A stretch of DNA of 64,000 nucleotides from Elmis aenea. Its lineage: Eukaryota > Arthropoda > Insecta > Coleoptera > Elmidae. Below, one piece after another: positions 57,922 through 64,000 of this stretch. The DNA lies in contig OX393577.1 of assembly GCA_947652605.1 (NCBI GenBank), positions 55,204,108-55,268,107 of the forward strand, written 5' to 3'. The translations under genes and the position numbers were made by a program. Each line of letters starts with the position of its first letter. Within the stretch, counting starts at the first letter, position 1. The notes under the pieces are model-generated. The model ran no database searches. It worked only from the letters and a program-made list of their open reading frames with translations, and had not been told where the DNA came from.

Positions 57922-58185
57922 TTGTACATCTCTCAAATAAAAAAATATGATGTGATTTCATGGCAAGTATACAGAGCGGATGAAACGGCCTTATTTTACA
58001 AGTGTTTACCGGACAAAACTTTTGTTCATACACGTAAGAAAAATATTCCGGGGAGAAAAAAAAATCTAAGCAACGAGTTAGGTACTATTATACCGTGTGC
58101 TAATTCCACCGACAATCATAAATTGAACTTATGGTCTTTGGTAAATTATATAAAGCCAAAAAATTTAAGTAATTTAACCTACGAG
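57922..58185 (+). pseudogene. pogo/Tigger DDE transposase fragment
   Basis: The frame reads YRADETALFYKCLPDKTFVH, TRKKNIPGRKKNLSNELGTI, IPCANSTDNHKLNLWSLVNY and IKPKNL. ADET.LFYKCLPDKT followed by PGRK and CAN..G.HKL is the start of the DDE catalytic core in Tigger-like transposases; the D of ADET is the first catalytic acid. The second and third acids are absent and there is no N-terminal CENP-B-type HTH. The frame is cut by the MITE at 58203. Confidence 0.85.
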
Positions 58186-58202
58186 TTTATTACATTATTA
58201 TA

Positions 58203-58533
58203 CAGCGTCATTCAAAAAGTCTGCAACAAATGTAAAAATTTTTTATTATTAATTTCTCGAAAAAATTTATTCCTGATAAAAAGAAAATAAAAATTGAAAT
58301 TTGACCGTCAAAATTTAAATCTAGCCTTATTTTGGGATTTTTAAAAACTCTGTCCATAATTTTTTTTGTATCTCTTAAAATATTTCAAAAATCACTAATA
58401 TGATTTTTTATTGAACTTTTTTCATCTTAAAATTAGTTTTAGACCATCACCAACTTTTATCAAGAATACAATTTTCTGAGAAAAATATAATAAAAAACTT
58501 TTCCATTCGTTGCAGACTTTTTGAATAACGCTG
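58203..58533. mobile_element. 331-bp MITE nested in the pogo element
   Basis: CAGCGTCATTCAAAAAGTCT faces AGACTTTTTGAATAACGCTG. Flanking TA lies at 58201-58202 and 58534-58535. Non-coding; Tc1/mariner-like target. Confidence 0.85.
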
Positions 58534-58649
58534 TATATTAATAATCTCCTAAAAATAAAATGATTGTTATAAAATCTATTGTTAATCTAGATTTCACACG
58601 ATATTTTACTGCCCTTTTAAATAACCTGAATGTTAAAAAAAAACTGAAA

Positions 58650-58930
58650 GTGCTATATCACTCAAAATGTAAATGTAAAAATGTAAATATTTTGAAAACT
58701 GTCGACTTTAGACCCATATAACCTTTTACATTTATTAAAGTAAATTTTAAGACAAATTCAAAAATGTAAAAATATACAGATGTTCTATTTAAAATTTCAA
58801 AGTTTGAGTCCGTTTCCGGTTGAACCGGAAGTCGTATTGCAACCTTAATATTTCCATCGAATTCGAAAAATACCATAACGCTCAGATACAAAATTTCATT
58901 GTTATATCTGTAATAGTATTTTAGATATAT
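58650..58930 (-). repeat. Dispersed repeat, copy 2
   Basis: Reverse complement of 33195-33465: shared GAGTCCGTTTCCGGTTGAAC (plus strand) and GACTTTAGACCCATATA blocks. It holds an open frame similar to that in copy 1 (VQPETDSNFEIL) but with a different C-terminus. Protein coding not established. Confidence 0.7.
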
Positions 58931-58984
58931 GTATTTTTAACTGTCACACTGACAGTTGCTTATATCGTGTACTTTGATACGATA

Positions 58985-59064
58985 GTTGCTTATAACGCGA
59001 GTTGCTTATATCGTGGGTTGCTTATATCGTGGGTTGCTTATATCGTGGGTTGCTTATAACGCGA
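58985..59064 (+). repeat. Five 16-bp sub-terminal tandem repeats of the pogo element
   Basis: Units of GTTGCTTAT(A/A)(A/T)CG: the first and last read GTTGCTTATAACGCGA and the three middle ones GTTGCTTATATCGTGG. The last merges into the terminal inverted repeat, suggesting expansion of a transposase-binding site. Confidence 0.9.
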
Positions 59065-59074
59065 GCTCACTGTA

Positions 59075-60043
59075 ATATGTAATATATACAATGCAAACCT
59101 TATGGCAATAAATAAATAACTATAATTATTTAAATTCATGATTTCAATATACACTTTACTGTACACCTACTGTACCCTATATCAATACAATATCGTCATT
59201 CACCGAACACACGTGTCATTCCGGCAACGCCTGATAATTTCCGGGAACGTTACTAAAATTACGTAAAACACAATTACTTCAGAGACAGGGAGGCTCAGTT
59301 TTAGTGTAGCGTCAAAAAAACATTACAGTATTTCTAAAGTACTTTAAGCTAACTAAAATTATATATTCATTTACAATCTACTTCGTTCAAATCGTTCCTA
59401 AACCGTAAGAATTGCATGTTCCACTTATGTTCGTTTTAGCAACGAAGAATCGAAATAAGTATTTGCAATGGCGTAGAAAATTATTATTTAGATACGAAAA
59501 TATATACCAGAAGTGATTCCATTACAACTTTTGCAGTCGTGAAATATATTAAAAAACTTTTGACTATTTCGGAATTGTTTTATAAAACTTCTTTGATAAC
59601 TTTGATTCGGCCACGTCATAATGATACATAATTTGCTTCAGTTCCACGATTTTTATAATATACTCCACATGCAAAAAAATCAATTTTAACAATATGCAAA
59701 ACTGTGTAACTCTTTACAATCGCATGATCTCAGTGAATCAATTGAAAATTTATTTTGCGTCCATAATAGAACAAGAGAGATAGATAAGCTTGCTAAAAAG
59801 TTTGATTTAAACGCTAAAAATTTTGAAACTGTCGACAGAATATATTTTCAATTTTAATTTCGTGACTTAAAAAATATGCAACGGATTAGCCCCATTTATT
59901 TATTTCATTGTTTCTGGAAACAGACTTTTTTAATTGTAGGTTACTACAACATTCGTAAAAGGACATATTGTAAACATCTTGTGCGTAAAATTTTACTTTC
60001 GGTCTTAAAATGATATTTTTTTATTTAACACCCTATATACAGG
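59075..60043. other. No recognised gene
   Basis: A+T-rich sequence with no supported coding region. Confidence 0.4.
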
Positions 60044-60120
60044 GTGTTTCAGATAAAATTTCCAGCATGGGGATCTCACTTATTATAAGAAAATTTCACA
60101 ATACTATAAAATCCTAATAA
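60044..60120 (+). repeat. CAGGGTG-family left terminus, unpaired
   Basis: TATACAGGGTGTTTCAG (60040-60056) is followed by 'tccagcatggggatctcac', as at 22665 and 63043. No matching right end was identified. Confidence 0.6.
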
Positions 60121-60599
60121 ATGATACTGCAATCAATTGATACTGTCATTTGACATTTAGTTAGTTGTTTTTTGTTTTTATTTTCATAGATAGCTTGATA
60201 AGTGATTGGTAAAATACGATTTTCTTGATTTTGTGACTTATTTATAAAAATAGATATGATGAGTGATATCTCATTAAAAATAAAATAGGAGACAAAAGCA
60301 CATTTAACTGTTCCATGGCCAACTTCGCGGCCCATAAGAAAAAATGAAATTAGGGGTAATATCTCGAAAATGGCAAGTGATAAAAAAAATCCAAAACAAC
60401 ACTTACATTCTACATTAAAAAGTATCTCAAGAAAGTACTAATTAAATTGATCTAATGATTAAGACGAAAAAGTTACGAGAGAAAAAAGAAATTCCACATT
60501 TTCATATTTTTTGCTATAACATCTGAAGCACGAGGATTTTTGTACTTTTAAAAATCGATTGTAGCTCCTCTCATACTTGTGAATAATTCAGCTGATTAC

Positions 60600-60832
60600 A
60601 GCAAACCTGTAAATAGGATGAAAACTGAAGATGAAGAAAAAAAGAAATAGAGGAAGACCAAGAATAAAATGGGAAAAAGAAAAAAGGCAGAGACTAGAAG
60701 AAAACGGAATTGGCTGGAGAGATGTGCCACAATTGGCTGACGATAGGCAGGAGTGGAGAAACATTACACAGAAATAGAAAAAAGCATACCTCGAAAGCGA
60801 AAGGTACAAGAGGAACCGATTAAGAAGAAGAA
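60600..60832 (+). pseudogene. LINE 3' end fossil
   Basis: Translation gives NRMKTEDEEKKKRGRPRIKW, EKEKRQRLEENGIGWRDVPQ and LADDRQEWRNITQ, then a stop. The GRPR..W and DRQEWR blocks are the conserved tail of LINE polymerases. The 3' UTR ends with GAGGAACCGATTAAGAAGAAG, followed by A+T-rich DNA. The same 3' end forms the 57-bp insertion at 912-968. Confidence 0.8.
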
Positions 60833-63042
60833 TTATATATATTATTTTTCAAAATAAAAAACCGTCCAGACAATGAGACTAGAATCCTTAAACTGCTTTA
60901 GATTTTGTTCAATAAAAGATTCTTCTTGGAAAAAGCTAAGTGAATTTTGAAATAAAGTTGTGTACTCGTATATTAATATACGTACATAAAAATTGTGTAA
61001 TAAATTATGAACTAAAAGAAATAGATGGTAAAATATAAAAAAAGTTTAATATTTTTACCAAAAGGTTTAAGTAACTTTCATAAAGTTGTCATGTGGGCTC
61101 AAATAGCAAATTAGAGTGCCCCAGGACGGACAATTTCGAGATGATTGTAAATGTACTAAGCACACTCGAAAATCAAAGTTTAACACCAAACTTTATACTT
61201 AATGGTTTTCTGTTACTTGGCAAATTCGTTTAAACTTGAAATTTCTACACAAAATTCAAATTTAATCTTTACAAAAATGTATCAAAAGTAGCACAATGGA
61301 ATTTCTTTGGAAATCAAACTGCGGGTATTATAAAATGACATAACCTTTTTAATTAAAATTTTCATATGCAACTTTGTAATTACTTCCTTGTCAATTTTTT
61401 TCGGTGACATTTTTGGTACAAAACTTTGACGTACGAACAACTAACGCAGTATAAATAGCTGGTGCCAGGAACGCCAGTAAGTCTGGAATTGTTGTATAAC
61501 ACTTGGCGCTATTATAAAATCAAAGTGACATGAAATAGGATCGCGTGTGTTCGCACTGGATGAGCTTGAGAGTTTATCTAAAATGTATCAGTTAACTTCA
61601 GGTGTTGTGCGCGAACTAATCTAAAAATTTAATTATGCTAAAATCGCATTACAGTGAGCCATTTCTTAAATGTTAACGTGAATATTAAAATAATTAATAA
61701 ATGTGCTTCAAAAGTGACAAAATTATTGGATGGCGAAAAGTATAAATTCGTGTATTATCTTAAGAAGTTTCAAAAATAATTTCTAAAAGCAATCATAAAC
61801 AATATTTTTCTTACTTTGTACTGAAAGAAATTATTGGTGCATTATAAGTTTACTTTATTATCGGCAGACTTAAATTTATCACAAACAAAACAGTGCAAGT
61901 TTTTGAGTAATTCAAACATAAAGCAATATAATCTTTGATTGATTGAAGTGAATATGAATTTTTGTATACATTGGTGGACTATTTTAAAGTAGCGTTTTTT
62001 TGTATACTTTTGTATACATTTTTATCGAAGGATACTTAGACCATCGGGAGGTTAATAAAGTATCAAATTATACAAAATCAATGTGCATTTTTACAACTGT
62101 ATAGATATTAATGGCTGGCTGTTACAATCAAGAAAATTTGCACAAAACCGCAACTCAAAAATTAAGAGATATACATTGAATTGAAATTAAACTTGCTACA
62201 ATTATTTTAGAAAGATGTTACCACATTTGCACTTAAAAAAATATATTTTAAAGTAATACGTCCTGGTCAACATTTTTGTAATACGAGTTTGTACTTAAAA
62301 TTTTGCAAGTAATACTGAGTTTAACATTGTCCACAAATTTATACACAACCTTAAGCAAAGTTTATTTAAATAATACTTGCTTCATTTAAATAAATTACTA
62401 TTTTTGTACTGGCTAAGCAATTTTAAATCTGTGAGAATTCTTCATGAATTTATTAGAAAAAAATAATTAAACAATAAATTTAATTGTTTTTTAATTAAAT
62501 TATAAATATGAAACGCAACTGGCTAAGATGTAATAAAAATAGAACACTAGAAGTGTAAAATTATACTTTTACTGCTTATGCAACTAAACTAAGAAATAAA
62601 TAACTTGTTTGTTCAAAAAAATTCCTCAACTAAAATTAAATTGATACAAAATTTGGTGGAGGCGCCGGGTACAATTGATAGTTTTTACAAATACGTCAAG
62701 TTTTGCAAGCGAATTACAAAACAAATGCTAATTCAGCAATAGTATTAATAATAGTTTTAAATAACAAATCTAATTGTCCTTACGTTTTATCGGGGTTGAC
62801 TTGTTCCTCTTGTTTGTGCCGTATCTTCAGTTGACGTTGGCAATCAATCTGTTCCATATTATACGTATTTTATTTAGCTCTAAGTAGCCCTACTGACGTC
62901 ATTCCTGACCAATACCTTAAGTTTTTTAGTGAAGAAACTCTTTCTACGGGGTTTCTTCTACCCTTAACTTTTCCCTGCAATATTACGTGAAGGAGTTCAT
63001 ATTTTTATTACGCGTGATAAGGCTGAATTACATTGGAACATC
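60833..63042. other. No recognised gene; possible TATA promoter at 61450
   Basis: Around 61448-61456 there is a consensus TATA box (GTATAAATA) followed by a moderately G+C-rich 100 bp, which could be a promoter or first exon. Downstream the only ATG frame is a 14-codon one (MYQLTSGVVRELI) with no donor. Nothing else is gene-like. Confidence 0.35.
61448..61490 (+). promoter_or_regulatory. Candidate TATA-type core promoter
   Basis: GTATAAATAGCTGG at 61449-61462 matches a strong TATA box. About 30 bp downstream is GCCAGTAAG, which could contain an initiator (CCAGT). No associated coding exon was recognised, so it is only a motif-level call. Confidence 0.3.
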
Positions 63043-63530
63043 TAAAGGGTGTTTGAAATTCGAGTTTAAGCATGGAGATCTCGCTTATTATAATAGCTAG
63101 AGCATAGGTTTAAATTTGGCAAAGTCGCTAAATTCGGTGCTCGTTAATAATCCAAAGAGAAATTGGAAATATCTCAAATAGTATACCAGAAAATTAGAAA
63201 AAAAAACGGAAAATACTAATTTAAAAATCACTTATAACTCCTTTGGATTATGAAATATTTTAAATGTGTATAAACATTGCCTACGCAACTTTATAAGGTG
63301 AATTGGATAGCAATCACTAATTTTTTTAGGTCGATTCGTTTTTGTTTTATGACAACTAATTTAATTTTTTTTTGCGCAATTTTTGTTATTTACGTTATGA
63401 TATAAAATATTCTTCTTTGAATTCATTGATATAAATTCGTTTTGGGCAACAACCACTATAAATCATGTAGGCTGGTCGTAGTTGTTATCGTTTCCATGAC
63501 AATCAATCAACAAACTAAATATTTTGAGTC
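63043..63530 (+). mobile_element. Half copy (single arm) of the 12605-13864 fold-back family
   Basis: From AAAGGGTGTTTGAAATTCGA it carries the arm in the same order as the reverse complement of 13300-13864: TTTAAGCATGGAGATCTCGC, TTTAAATTTGGCAAAGTCGC, ATTGGAAATATCTCAAATAG and TCGTTTTTGTTTTATGACAA. It ends about 63530 with no inverted partner, so it represents one arm only. Confidence 0.75.
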
Positions 63531-63548
63531 TATTATGTGTCTATTATA

Positions 63549-64000
63549 CAGGGTGTGTAAAAATTGGCGGAAGGGCTACACGGGGCGATGTTCTTCGTAA
63601 AATTCCAAGTCGAAAATCTTAATACGAAAATGTTGTACCACGCTTGCTGTGTCTGCAAGAGGTCCTCAAAGCTTTGACATTTAGTCCTTTAATAGGCGTT
63701 ATTATTTAATACTCGCAAATGAAAAAGCTGCAATTTGGAATAAAAATAGATTTCGAATAGTATTTTTTCCTAGATATTGTGTTCTTCCTTTCAAAACTTG
63801 GTGTTGAAAATATGTAAATCACTGATTTTAATGACAGTAATACATATGGCAACATTGTCCTTAGCTGTCATCTCTGTTTTTCTCGTAATTATTTCTTGTT
63901 TGTGTTTTACGATACCCAAAAGTTTGCAGCTATGTTTACGAACTGAAGGCTTTCAGTTCGAACAAAAAATGTAAATACTTAAGTAAAAATTGCTGATAAA
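63549..64000 (+). repeat. CAGGGTG-type repeat running off the window
   Basis: TATACAGGGTGTGTAAAAAT at 63545-63564 starts another family member. A 65-codon hydrophobic frame at 63777-63974 lacks an N-terminal signal context and known motifs, and is probably not a gene. Confidence 0.5.

Larger units (their letters stand above)
57654..59072 (+). mobile_element. pogo/Tigger-type (Tc1/mariner superfamily) element
   Basis: Inverted termini CAGTGAGCTCGCGTTATAAG and CTTATAACGCGAGCTCACTG are flanked by TA (57652-57653 and 59073-59074). CAGTGAGC-type ends, a TA target and a pogo-type DDE fragment place it in the pogo/Tigger group. Sub-terminal GTTGCTTATA words recur on both sides. It contains a nested MITE at 58203-58533 and a copy of a dispersed repeat at 58650-58930. 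Without the full transposase it is not autonomous. Confidence 0.9.

Noticed and set aside
60588..60809. 73-codon minus-strand frame with a hydrophobic middle
   Set aside because: It is antisense to the LINE 3' end whose plus-strand GRPR..W and DRQEWR blocks are recognisable.

Overview
The window is animal nuclear DNA, almost certainly from an insect and perhaps a beetle (the order is a guess). The evidence is spliced genes with GT/AG introns and recognisable insect orthologues (fax, Got1), strongly A+T-rich intergenic DNA, and a dense, layered load of DNA transposons. There are no operons, prokaryotic signals or CRISPR. No tRNA or rRNA gene was recognised.

Layout. From 1 to 25.3 kb there is no confident gene. 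It is a mosaic of short non-autonomous hAT elements (several with perfect 8-bp target duplications), a PIF/Harbinger-like element with a broken MADF domain, fold-back elements and a dead LINE. If the only recognised fax exon (25345-25635, minus strand) is spliced normally, this whole stretch may be fax first-intron sequence. From 25.3 to 38.1 kb is the gene-bearing core, all on the minus strand. It holds fax exon 1 with a CRE/CCAAT promoter, a complete five-exon Got1 vesicle-transport gene (26664-29429, 140 residues), and a four-exon SAM-domain protein with a C-terminal membrane anchor (29898-30732, 179 residues). It also holds a single-exon 23-finger C2H2 zinc-finger gene (34310-36805), whose 3' side continues into a decayed finger array. 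Two deletion derivatives of one hAT family, in opposite orientation and keeping opposite ends of the transposase, flank the zinc-finger locus.

From 38 to 64 kb the sequence returns to transposon mosaic. There is a 2.3-kb fold-back element carrying a small helix-turn-helix ORF and interrupted by a hAT element, and a 137-bp minisatellite made from LINE coding sequence. There are three further LINE fossils, a hAT element packed with three inverted-repeat units, and a pogo/Tigger element with a DDE fragment and a nested MITE. Two weak host-gene candidates lie here: a possible first coding exon (MVDDAELNK, 47455-47481, plus strand) and a possible last exon of a membrane protein (minus strand, ends 52542).

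Got1 acts in ER-Golgi transport, fax in axon development and the SAM protein probably at a membrane. The zinc-finger protein is a presumed DNA-binding regulator. Nothing in the sequence links these genes functionally. The informative biology is the transposon structure: target-site duplications, an internal empty-site comparison, and head-to-head fold-backs.
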